Shown here piece by piece: positions 1 through 8,258 of a stretch of 64,000 nucleotides of DNA (the first letter of the stretch is position 1; each line of letters begins with the position of its first letter). Origin of the DNA: Rhodobacteraceae bacterium Alg238-R152 (GTDB taxonomy: Bacteria > Pseudomonadota > Alphaproteobacteria > Rhodobacterales > Rhodobacteraceae). The stretch covers positions 1 through 64,000 of the forward strand of contig UNRJ01000001.1 in NCBI GenBank assembly GCA_900537125.1. Reading direction: 5' to 3'. The notes beneath the pieces were generated by a model, which was not told the DNA's origin, did not search any database, and worked only from the letters and a program-made list of their open reading frames with translations. The position numbers were made by a program, and so were the translations under genes.

Positions 1-419
1 TAAGCGAAAGCTGAACGCGACCGAGGTTATCGACGCTGTGGCGGACCTGTTCATTCTTCGGGGTGTGCCTGCATATATTCGATCAGACAACGGCCCCGAG
101 TTTGTTGCGGAAGCGGTTAGAAGCTGGATCAAAGCCGTTGGGGCCAAGACGGCATTCATCGAGCCTGGATCGCCCTGGGAGAACGGATACTGCGAGAGCT
201 TCAACGGGCGCTTGCGAGACGAATTGCTGAACGGTGAAATCTTCTACTCGCTTCGTGAGGCCCAAACCATCATCGAAAGCTGGAGGAACCACTACAACAC
301 CAAACGACCACATAGTGCTCTGGGATACCGCCCACCTGCGCCAGAGACCACCGTCCCGATGGACCAAAGACCGACAATGCACTAACTTTCAAAATGGACC
401 ACTCAAGAGGGGCTGCTCA
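1..419 (+). mobile_element. Right end of an IS3-family insertion sequence
   Basis: The left part of the element lies outside the window. What remains is the last part of the transposase gene and about 35 bases after its stop. Read inward from about 419, the end starts TGAGCAGCCCCTC, the TG...CCCC type of tip usual for IS3-family ends. The exact boundary and any target duplication cannot be fixed without the left end. The element lies against a HAD-type gene whose coding similarity starts immediately after this point, so the insertion probably removed that gene's start. Confidence 0.75.
2..385 (+). CDS. IS3-family transposase (OrfB), C-terminal part
   Basis: The frame is open from the window edge, so the start is missing. 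It encodes the C-terminal half of the integrase core of an IS3-type DDE transposase, the enzyme that cuts and joins the element's ends. Visible family signs are the second catalytic Asp context (IRSDNGPEF), the Glu context [20 protein letters not shown], and the closing [15 protein letters not shown] signature. The coding region runs to its stop with no internal break. Whether the element is complete and active cannot be judged from this end alone. Confidence 0.9.
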   Translation, partial: KRKLNATEVIDAVADLFILRGVPAYIRSDNGPEFVAEAVRSWIKAVGAKTAFIEPGSPWENGYCESFNGRLRDELLNGEIFYSLREAQTIIESWRNHYNTKRPHSALGYRPPAPETTVPMDQRPTMH

Positions 420-2795
420 CCCACATTGTGCGATCTGCCGCTCCATGTTTCTTCTGAGGTTGGCCATAAGAAAGACAGTGGTGAGCTGTCCAAACATCTC
501 TTTTTTGAATTCGACTATCAGTATGCCGATTGGGTGCACTACGGCGACAACACCAAGGCGGATGGCGAGCAGCCTCGAAACCTTGGGATCCAAGGGATCA
601 CGCACGACATCGACGCATTTTCACCTTATGAGGCTCATCTCATTCAGGAAAATCGCTTTCTGGATACCTATGTTCTTGCAACAAATATGCAGCGCTATCG
701 CTGGAAGATGTTAGACAAAGAGGCCTTTCAATTTAATGATCGGCAGTACTTTGGCTATGCTTACGCGGGTCCAGCGCTGGCCTTCTACGCCAGTTGGGCA
801 ATTAAAGATGCGCTGAAACGTAACTATAAAACGCTCTATTTTGTCACCCGCGACGGAATCCTGCTCAAAGAAATCGCAGACAAAATGATTGCGTTGCAAG
901 GCTTGGATCTCAAAACCAAACTGCTTTATGGGTCCCGGCGAGTGTGGCGGGCCATGTCTACGGACGATGAGATAAAGCGCGACTTCACAATGTTCTATGG
1001 TCGCTTTGGCGGTATCTCAAGCTTTGAAGAATTTGCGCAGGCCGCGGGGCTGGGCGTGAAACAATTGTTGGACATCGCCCCGATGCTGGCGGAGATGTCA
1101 GAGGCGGACTTCACCGATCCAGACGTTCGAAAGGCAGCTGGCTTTATCCTTGTCGCGACAGAACCCTACATGAACATTCTGCGCGCAGAAGAAAAAGCCA
1201 AAAAGGACCGCTGCCTCGCCTACCTCTCTGCGGAAATGGATTTGACAGAACCTTTTGGCATTGTTGAATTTTGGGGTCGCGGCGTTACACAAGGACAATT
1301 GGCAAAGCTTCTTGAGGAGGTCGCAGGCCACAAAGTAGACACGCCGTTTTACTACGTGCGCTCCATCTGGGGCGACGAACAGTACTGTCCACGCCATCGC
1401 TTCAGTGAACTCCCTGTGGATTTCAGCTTTGTTGAGCCTGTGCTCGCTTGCGTTCCACAAACCACGGTTACGGCCTATGATGAGGTCGGGGGCAAAATTG
1501 TCCCGGTCTATGAGGTTTTGGAGCAAGAAGGCTATGAAGCCCTGCGTGCCGGGCTTGTCGACTTCACCACCGACTATTGCAATGCTGAGTTTGTTGACCG
1601 CGAGCGCTTAGAGCGTGGGGTCGCGAACAGCACCTATCGCTATCTGCGTGAAAAACCGTCGGATCAGTTTGTTTGTGACGTTTATGGCGAATTCACCGAC
1701 AACCATGGCGTCTTCTCCGAGGTCAGATCGCAAGCTCCTGTGCTGTCTGCTGACGACATCGAGGGCACGGACTTGACCGGTCTTAAGCAGCTGACCAAAG
1801 CGCTTCCAATTTCGCTGGCACGAAGTGGTGAAGCAGCACGGGCTGCTTACGCTGAAAAGTTCTCGAAAAAGAAACTACCGTCGCCTCGGAAAGACTTTTT
1901 TCCCCAACGGTCTTTGGATCGATATACCAAAGTCGCGCCAGGGCAGAAGGTGATTGCTCGCGAAGATTTGAAAGTGCATTGGGCCTCTTCGTTTGCCAAA
2001 GGCACAAAAACTGGCGCGATAATCCCTGCTGGAAGCGTCATCGAAGTGGAAGATGTCGTTTGGCGTAACACAGGTATTCCGCGCCTCAAAACAGCTCAAG
2101 GCTATATCTCTGCCCACCGAGCAATGGTGGCCAACGGCAACAGAATTTTGCGTGTGATGACGCCCCTAAAAACCGCCAACACATCGGGAAAAATCAGGCC
2201 AATTACTGGGGAGATGACCTCCGTTTTGGATGTTGAAGAGACCCAAACAGATCTGATCAGGTTCCATACTCAGGAAGGGTCGCATGAACTTGGTCCAAAT
2301 CAGTTCATTCTCCCACGCGGCGATCTCGATGAGTTTGTGTTTGAAGCACCTAAGCGGGTTCTGGTGTTGTCAAAAATTGCGGCATATTCCTCCACGACGT
2401 TTGAGGACCGCTACCGAACCTACCGAGTTTATCAAGCGGGAAGCTGCGTTCGCATTCTAGGAGTTGCCTTTACTCCCAAGGGCACTCCGCGCCTCAAAAC
2501 CGCACGCGGATACATCACGGCAAATCGCACCTTTGTAAGGCCTCTCCGTGAGGATTTGCATCGGTACCTGAGCAAACCTGCCAAATCTCTGAAGCTGCGC
2601 AAACCACTTGCCGTTTATACCAGCCTAGAATTCTCGGAAGGAACCCGGTCTGATCAAGTCTTGGAAAAGGGGACGGAGATCAAACCCCAAAATCTGGTTT
2701 GGACGGATGATGGCACACCACGCATTTTGGTGAAAGATGGCTACGTGTCAGCACAAAAATCAAACTTCCGCACCGTATTCGGTATCGCGATCTAA
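420..2795 (+). pseudogene. 5'-truncated COG5610-like HAD hydrolase with C-terminal SH3-like repeats
   Basis: The open frame runs on from inside the IS, but family similarity begins only after the IS end. The first part has the second half of a HAD fold: SSEVGHKKDSGEL (Lys motif) and HYGDNTKADGEQPRNLGI (acidic motif IV). The nucleophile DxD motif is absent, presumably removed by the insertion. A middle domain with LYFVTRDGILLKEIADKM resembles the conserved second domain of HAD proteins in surface-polysaccharide loci (COG5610 type). The last 300 residues hold three clear, and one weak, SH3-like repeats with signatures such as GIPRLKTAQGYISAHR, GTPRLKTARGYITANR and GTPRILVKDGYVSAQK, similar to DUF5776-like modules. 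No good start codon with a ribosome site follows the IS, so it is called a pseudogene. A truncated product cannot be excluded. Confidence 0.7.
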
Positions 2796-2800
2796 AGCAT

Positions 2801-2835
2801 AAAAGCCCCAGCCTTGCATTGGCTGGGGCTTTTTT
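2801..2835. terminator. Bidirectional rho-independent terminator
   Basis: AAAAGCCCCAGCC and GGCTGGGGCTTTTTT pair perfectly around a short loop, with T runs on both strands. It follows the truncated HAD gene and faces the convergent ABC operon. Confidence 0.9.
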
Positions 2836-2911
2836 AATGAGATCCCTTAGGCGGGTTTGAGAAAACTGGGCTCGCGATGGGGTCTCTTCGGTGTCTTTTC
2901 TGGTGTATCGC

Positions 2912-3709
2912 TCAGGTGCGCCATCCCAGCATGCGTCGTTCGATGACGCCAATTACGGTGCTTACAAGCACGCCAAGCAGAGACAGGATCACAACACCTG
3001 CAAACAACCTTTCGAGGTCATACAGCGACCCGGCCTCGAGAATATATGCGCCAATTCCGTATTGTGCGCCGAGCATTTCTGCGGCGACGAGCAGGATGAT
3101 CGCAATTGCGAGGCTGATGCGCAGGCCGGACAAAATGCCCGGTAGAGCTCCTGGTAGAATGATTTTGCGTACAATGGACCACCAAGACAGGCCAAAGCTT
3201 TGCCCCATGCGGATCAAGGTGCGGTCAACGTTGTCGACAGCGCCGTAGGTGGCCACCACAGTGGGAGTGAAGGTGCCAAATGCGATGAGGGCATATTTTG
3301 ACCCTTCGCCAATGCCAAACCAAATCACAAACAGCGGTAGAAGGGCAATTTTCGGGATTGGGAAAATTGCGGCGACCAAAGGCACAAGACCAGACCGGAT
3401 ATGGGAAAACAGCCCTATCAACACGCCAACGGCAATGCCAATGCTGACACCAATTGTTGCGCCTACGACGAGGCGGGCCAAGGACGGTCCAAGGTGTTGA
3501 AACAGCAATCCGCTGGTATAAAGCTGGCGGAATGTGTCCAACACATCAGACGGTTTGGGCAGGGTCAGGGGGGAAATCCAGCCTGACTGTGTGCCCCATT
3601 CTGCGATGGCGATCAGTACAACAAAGACGGCGACACCAATCCACGCTTTGGGTTTTGGGGCAAATCCGCCGCCGCGAAAGGCGACGGCTTTTTGGGACGT
3701 CTCAGACAT
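2912..3709 (-). CDS. NitT/TauT-type ABC transporter permease
   Basis: This is the membrane subunit of an importer of the nitrate/sulfonate/taurine/pyrimidine-precursor class (SsuC/TauC family). About six hydrophobic segments are visible, with the EAA-type loop GQSFGLSWWSIVRKIILPGA near residue 180 that docks on the ATPase. The ATG at 3709 was chosen, giving 265 residues, because GAGGAG lies seven bases upstream; a start 15 bases earlier lacks this support. It overlaps the ATPase stop by eight bases, so the two are probably translationally coupled. It is the last gene of the order regulator, binding protein, ATPase, permease. The substrate cannot be told from the sequence. Confidence 0.88.
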   Translation of the reverse strand: MSETSQKAVAFRGGGFAPKPKAWIGVAVFVVLIAIAEWGTQSGWISPLTLPKPSDVLDTFRQLYTSGLLFQHLGPSLARLVVGATIGVSIGIAVGVLIGLFSHIRSGLVPLVAAIFPIPKIALLPLFVIWFGIGEGSKYALIAFGTFTPTVVATYGAVDNVDRTLIRMGQSFGLSWWSIVRKIILPGALPGILSGLRISLAIAIILLVAAEMLGAQYGIGAYILEAGSLYDLERLFAGVVILSLLGVLVSTVIGVIERRMLGWRT

Positions 3710-4469
3710 GCAACAACTCCTCATCTGCGGCCCGGGCTTCGTCGCGCATCAGATTCCACAAGCGTTTTTGATAAGCATCCAGATCTGCGTCGCCAAATTC
3801 ACGGTCAGCCAAAGGTTTGTCGATCTCGACAATCTCGCGGATTTGGCCGGGGCGGCGAGATAGAACCACAACCTTATGGCCCAGGCGCACGGCTTCTGCC
3901 AGGTTATGTGTGACATAGACAGCCGTGAAAGGTTGGCGCGACCACAGGTTGACCAGGTCGTCCATCAGGAGCTCGCGGGTCTGGCTGTCGAGCGCGGACA
4001 GCGGCTCGTCCATTAGCATGACGGCGGGCTTTACCGCCAATGCGCGGGCAATGGCCACCCTTTGTTTCATGCCACCAGACAGTTGTTTGGGCAGGGCTTT
4101 GGCAAAGTCGGTGAGCTTTGTGCGGGCTAGAACGTCGGCGATGATCTCACGTGCGGCACCACCACGAATGCCGTGATCCTCCAAGACCAGTGAGATGTTC
4201 CCGGTCACCGTGCGCCACGGCAGCAGGGCAAAGTCCTGAAAGATGTAGGTCAGCGGGTTGAGGCAGTTTTGGGGCGGATTGCCCAACTGCAGAACGCGGC
4301 CACGTTGAGGGCGTTCCAGCCCGCCAATGAACCTTAGGAGCGTCGATTTTCCGCAGCCTGACGGCCCGACAATGCAGATGATTTGTTGGTTTGGGATGTC
4401 GAGTGAGATGTCGCGCATCACTTCAACGCCATCATAGGAATGGCCAATGCCATCAAGCCTGATGTCCAT
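3702..4469 (-). CDS. NitT/TauT-type ABC transporter ATP-binding protein
   Basis: This is the cytoplasmic ATPase of the importer formed with the flanking genes. Walker A is GPSGCGKST, the signature LSGGMKQR, Walker B VMLMDEP, followed by the switch His in YVTHN. Size and order match SsuB/TauB proteins. The ATG at 4469 has GAGG six bases upstream; the longer TTG start at 4481 overlaps that site and is less likely. A strong GC hairpin lies between this gene and the binding-protein gene upstream, so it may be expressed at a lower level than the binding protein. Confidence 0.9.
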   Translation of the reverse strand: MDIRLDGIGHSYDGVEVMRDISLDIPNQQIICIVGPSGCGKSTLLRFIGGLERPQRGRVLQLGNPPQNCLNPLTYIFQDFALLPWRTVTGNISLVLEDHGIRGGAAREIIADVLARTKLTDFAKALPKQLSGGMKQRVAIARALAVKPAVMLMDEPLSALDSQTRELLMDDLVNLWSRQPFTAVYVTHNLAEAVRLGHKVVVLSRRPGQIREIVEIDKPLADREFGDADLDAYQKRLWNLMRDEARAADEELLHV

Positions 4470-4490
4470 ATCGTGCCTCAAGAAGTCTGC

Positions 4491-4515
4491 GGCGGGGCGG
4501 CTCGCGCGCCCCGCC
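4491..4515 (-). other. GC-rich stem-loop after the binding-protein gene
   Basis: GGCGGGGC and GCCCCGCC form an eight-base stem directly after the solute-binding-protein gene and before the ATPase gene. There is no T run, so it is more likely an mRNA-stabilising or partial-termination structure than a full terminator. Confidence 0.6.
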
Positions 4516-4524
4516 TGAAGGCGT

Positions 4525-5538
4525 TTAGGCGCCGGTTGTTTCCACGTAGGAGCTGTCTACGAGTGTGTCGAGGGTGATATCTTTCCCGACCAATCCTTCG
4601 GATTGGAACCAGCTCAGTTGATCCTGAACAGAGCCTACGTTAAGGGCTGCCCCGGAGCTGATGCGCATCGTGCCGTTGATGATGGAGCCAGCTGCCTTGG
4701 CGCGTTCGCGATCCGTGTAGACATACTTATGGATGAGATCGACCATCGCGTCCTGATCGGCCGTTCCGTCAATCATGGCGGCAGCATAGTCATCCACGCC
4801 TTTGGAAAAGCCAGCTAGGAAGCTTTCGGTCTGACCACGTTCGTTGGCCGCATTGTTGGCGGAGGTGAACACGGTTGTGACCTGATAGTCAGGAATGTAG
4901 TCCGAGACGTTGCCGGCAATGTGCCAGGCACCGGCTTTGGCCAGAGGTTTGGCGATGTGTGGCACAATCGACCAGCCGTCAACTTGACCGGACTTCATGG
5001 CACCAATGATCGCGCCAACCTTTTGCAAAGGGGTGAAGTTCAGATTGATGCCCTCGGCGGCCGCCATTTTTGCACCCATGTAGTGGAAAGACGAGCCAGC
5101 TTGGGTGACGGCGTATTTCCTGCCATCCAGATCTTTGAGGCTTTTGATGCCGGCTTGATAGGAGGCATCGGAGATCAGGTATTTCTGGCCATCAATGCCA
5201 GCTTCTTCTTGCAACGCGCCGCCAATCACTTTGATTGCCCCTTTGTCAGCCAGGCTGATGAGGCCGCCAGAAATCGCGGTCACGGCATAGTCGATGTCGC
5301 CACTGGCAATGGCCACGGCCATGGGTTGCGCGGCCTGAAAAAATTCAAATTCTACATCCAGGCCTGCCTCGGCAAAGTATCCGCGCTCAAAGGCCACGAA
5401 ATTGCCAGAGTGGGATGTGAAGCGCAGCGCGCCCACTTTGATTTTCTTGTTCATGGCCAATGCAGGCGCAGCCAAGCCGCTTGCTGCCACGGTGCCGCCC
5501 ATCAGGGCCAGTGCCTTCCGGCGAGTAAGTTTGATCAC
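4525..5538 (-). CDS. NitT/TauT-type ABC transporter substrate-binding protein
   Basis: This is the periplasmic receptor of the importer encoded downstream. The N-terminus TRRKALALMGG followed by a hydrophobic stretch and APALA is a twin-arginine type signal, cleaved near residue 28. The mature protein opens with KKIKVGALRFTSHSG and has the SsuA/THI5-like features AFERGYFAEAGLDVEF and SLKDLDGRKYAVTQAGSS. At 337 residues it is of normal length. TAT export suggests folding in the cytoplasm before secretion. Related proteins bind sulfonates, nitrate, thiamine precursors or aromatic acids; nothing here decides between them. Confidence 0.85.
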   Translation of the reverse strand: MIKLTRRKALALMGGTVAASGLAAPALAMNKKIKVGALRFTSHSGNFVAFERGYFAEAGLDVEFEFFQAAQPMAVAIASGDIDYAVTAISGGLISLADKGAIKVIGGALQEEAGIDGQKYLISDASYQAGIKSLKDLDGRKYAVTQAGSSFHYMGAKMAAAEGINLNFTPLQKVGAIIGAMKSGQVDGWSIVPHIAKPLAKAGAWHIAGNVSDYIPDYQVTTVFTSANNAANERGQTESFLAGFSKGVDDYAAAMIDGTADQDAMVDLIHKYVYTDRERAKAAGSIINGTMRISSGAALNVGSVQDQLSWFQSEGLVGKDITLDTLVDSSYVETTGA

Positions 5539-5560
5539 GTTATCCTCCCAATGATCTGAT

Positions 5561-6298
5561 TTAGATGTCTGGTTGTAGTTCAGACTTGATATCTGCCATC
5601 AAAGCCGTGATTGCGGCTTCGCTGTTGCGCGCCAATACTGCGTCCACCAGCGCCTGCTGACTGGCGCATCTACGTGCAAAATTTAGCTGCCCTTCGCGAA
5701 GCAGAGCCAGTCGAAACCGGCGGCTTTGATTGTATAGTTTACGTTGAAGGTCGATCAGCCTCGGGCTGCCGCAGGCGTCAATCAGCGAATATGAAAAGGC
5801 GCGGCACGCCTCATCCCATTGCATTGCGGTCAAATCATCAGCGTTTTGGGCGATGCCATCTTCAGCTTTGCGAAGCGCATGATGCGCCGCGATTACGCGA
5901 CCTTCCCAAGCCACATCCCCAGCCTCAATAGCGAGCCCAATGGCTATCTTTTCAATCTCGGAGCGCACCATCAAAATGTCGCGGACATCGTCTTCTGTGG
6001 CGGAAGCCACACGAAATCCTCGCTGTGTCGTCGCCTCAACCAATCCCTCCGCCGAAAGCAACCGCAACGTTTCACGCATTGAGTGATTGGACCCACCATA
6101 CCGCGTGCGCAGGGCTTGTAACTTCAACTTTTGATCTGGCAACAGCGTACCAAAAGAGATGTCACGCCGGATAGCGGCGGCGAGCATCGCAATTACCGTG
6201 TCGTCTTCTTGTGTGTCGCGGCGCAGGATCATTTTGTCGACTAAATTTGGAAATGTTGGGTATTTTTGTGAATAATGCATGCTTTGTGTCAAGGGCAT
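5561..6298 (-). CDS. GntR-family regulator, FadR/FCD subgroup
   Basis: This is probably the local regulator of the ABC importer, being the first gene of the same strand run with only 22 bases before the binding-protein gene. A winged-helix domain occupies roughly residues 25-95 (recognition part NHSMRETLRLLSAEGLVEA), followed by an all-helical FCD domain with metal/ligand-type residues (DDVRDILMVRSEIEKIAIGL). The start is uncertain: Met residues at 1, 7 and 23 are possible and none has a clear ribosome site. The effector is unknown but is likely the transported compound or a metabolite of it. Confidence 0.85.
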   Translation of the reverse strand: MPLTQSMHYSQKYPTFPNLVDKMILRRDTQEDDTVIAMLAAAIRRDISFGTLLPDQKLKLQALRTRYGGSNHSMRETLRLLSAEGLVEATTQRGFRVASATEDDVRDILMVRSEIEKIAIGLAIEAGDVAWEGRVIAAHHALRKAEDGIAQNADDLTAMQWDEACRAFSYSLIDACGSPRLIDLQRKLYNQSRRFRLALLREGQLNFARRCASQQALVDAVLARNSEAAITALMADIKSELQPDI

Positions 6299-6438
6299 AA
6301 TTTTTTGCTACAGGGCCGCTGGTTTCACGCGACCTGTCTGATCCGGTACAACATCAATCAAGTAAAATCGCCTTTCCCCTATACACGTGACATACAGTGG
6401 GGCGCCGACCTGGCAGGATTTACGCCTTTCGAGTGCTT

Positions 6439-6564
6439 ATGATGCGGATTGTGCTCTCGCTTGATCACAGCGTCCGCAATGCGGTGTTTCAAAAATGGTT
6501 CCACGGTGGTCTGGCGGGTAACGTGCTAAATTGGCTGGTATTCTCGAACAGACAAAAGTACTGA
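6439..6564 (+). CDS. Putative 41-residue small ORF
   Basis: An ATG-ATG start opens a 41-codon frame ending in TGA three bases before the GTG of the next gene. The product begins MMRIVLSLDHSV and ends LNWLVFSNRQKY, rich in aromatic and hydrophobic residues. The frame is open upstream to about 6391, so a longer form from GTG 6397 is possible. No convincing ribosome site is seen and no family is recognised. Codon use is acceptable for this genome. The placement suggests a leader, a coupling ORF or a small peptide of the neighbouring group. Confidence 0.3.
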   Translation: MMRIVLSLDHSVRNAVFQKWFHGGLAGNVLNWLVFSNRQKY

Positions 6565-6567
6565 AGC

Positions 6568-8238
6568 GTGGCACCAAAAAGACTCGATAAAATCATGAAT
6601 CATAAACAACAATTGGATGCTGCTGGTCAGAAAATGACCGCAGGTGACTTGGCAGAGGCGCTTCTGATTTTTGAACAGATCGCGGGTGCGCAACCTGCGC
6701 CATTTGTGCGTCAGGAGGCGATGATCGGGACTTCGCGTGCTCTTGCCCACCTTGGCCGCATCGCGCAGGCCACGGATGTCGCACAAAAAGCGCTTGATCA
6801 GTGGCCAAACGCCTATCCGGTCCTACTGCTAAATGCAGAATGCGCCAAACTGGCTGGGGAAGGGGCGGACGAAGAAGCGTTTTTACGTCAGGCATTCTCA
6901 GCGGAACCTGATAAGCAGGCTACCGCCCGCCCATTGTGCGAGAAACTTCTCGCAACAGGGCAATGGGGCGAGGTGCAAAAGGTCTATGACACCTTTGTCG
7001 CAAATACCGGGCGGCGGAAGCCTCTGCTTGCTTTTCTGGCTATGAAACACACTAAGGCTGGAGACGCGTCTGCAGGTTTAGCGCTTTGGCGGAAAATCCA
7101 TGACCAGCCTCACGCATCGGCCGCGACGAAGCAGCAAGCAATAAAGGGTATAGCGAAATGTCTTGTGCAGTCAGGGGCCTATTCAGACCTGCGTAAACTG
7201 TTTGACGACTCCCCCGAGACCGGCCCCGAGCGTCCAGCTCTTTTAACAGGCATGCCCCCCAATCCAGGAGACGACGGCCTGCATCATTTTCCAAATAGTC
7301 TTTTGCGTGAGACAGCGGAGAAAAACCCCAAAGACGCCTCTGCGGAGGCCGCCTATCAGCAACGGCTTACTCAACTTGGAACGTTTGAGGGGTTCCAGGA
7401 AGTTGCTAGCCGACAGTATAAGGCGCGTGGCATCGTCAGAACCAACTTGCGAGAGCAGATCGCGGCCATTTCGACGCCCCAGGCGCCGATGAGAGTGACA
7501 CACAAACTTTTGGCTTTCTGGAAGCTGTGTGGCGAACCCTATGGCACCCTGAATGACTGGCTCATCGCCACCAGGTGGGAGGCGCGTGCCAATGATTTGG
7601 TGCGTTTGTTTACGTGCCTAGAAGTTGAGGGTGAGGATGAGATCCTCGAACAGATATCTGATATCACGGTAGCACCGGACTATTCGCTGATCCATGAGGC
7701 CTTGGAGCAGAACAAAGGCTGTTTGCTGGCTGGATCCCATTTGGGCCCTGTCTGGGGACATGCGTTTTTGACATCCCGGCACTTTGACAATCTGGGTATT
7801 ATCGGCGCGAGACTTCGGCCCAGATTGGGGAGGGGGAGCAAAGATGTCTCGATGCAAACAGAGCCGCTGAAAGCCCGGCGGGACATTCAGAAATACCTTT
7901 CCCAGAATGCGATCATGTGGTGTGGCCCTGACAGCGTGCACAAAGAGGGCCCGACAAACCTATTTGACAGTGCTTTTGGACCGCTACCTGTGCAGATCAG
8001 CTACGCTCATATCCAGTTTCGGACGGGGGCGCCCGGCCTTTGGAGTGAACGCTATTGGAAGGACAAACAAATCCACTTTGCTTTCAAAAAGATGCCTTCC
8101 GCTGAGCCGGGCGAAACCTTGAGGGACTATACAAAGAGGTGGTGTGAAACCTATCTGGCGTATTTGACGGATCTGATCAAACACCGCATCGCGGATTCCC
8201 GGTATGCCCATATCATTGGTCGGGACTGGAGCTACTAG
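6568..8238 (+). CDS. TPR protein with C-terminal LpxL/HtrB-like acyltransferase domain
   Basis: Residues of about 10-250 are alanine-rich helical repeats of TPR style (DLAEALLIFEQIAGAQ, AQATDVAQKALDQWPNAYPV). From about residue 370 the protein resembles lysophospholipid acyltransferase-type proteins of lipid A synthesis: LLAGSHLGPVWGHAF stands where the HX4E motif normally is, and FDSAFGPLPVQISYAHIQF matches the later conserved segment. The acid of HX4E appears replaced by Trp, so ordinary acyl transfer is doubtful. The start is GTG 6568; ATG 6595 is an alternative with no better ribosome site. It converges on the P450 gene with a 20-base gap. The real reaction, if any, is unknown. Confidence 0.6.
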   Translation: MAPKRLDKIMNHKQQLDAAGQKMTAGDLAEALLIFEQIAGAQPAPFVRQEAMIGTSRALAHLGRIAQATDVAQKALDQWPNAYPVLLLNAECAKLAGEGADEEAFLRQAFSAEPDKQATARPLCEKLLATGQWGEVQKVYDTFVANTGRRKPLLAFLAMKHTKAGDASAGLALWRKIHDQPHASAATKQQAIKGIAKCLVQSGAYSDLRKLFDDSPETGPERPALLTGMPPNPGDDGLHHFPNSLLRETAEKNPKDASAEAAYQQRLTQLGTFEGFQEVASRQYKARGIVRTNLREQIAAISTPQAPMRVTHKLLAFWKLCGEPYGTLNDWLIATRWEARANDLVRLFTCLEVEGEDEILEQISDITVAPDYSLIHEALEQNKGCLLAGSHLGPVWGHAFLTSRHFDNLGIIGARLRPRLGRGSKDVSMQTEPLKARRDIQKYLSQNAIMWCGPDSVHKEGPTNLFDSAFGPLPVQISYAHIQFRTGAPGLWSERYWKDKQIHFAFKKMPSAEPGETLRDYTKRWCETYLAYLTDLIKHRIADSRYAHIIGRDWSY

Positions 8239-8258
8239 GGTATTGCTATAAAAGAGCG

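Noticed and set aside
234..419. Extension of the HAD-like frame into the IS element
   Set aside because: The translated text before 420 is an alternative frame of the transposase gene, so the long open frame does not represent a genuine fusion.
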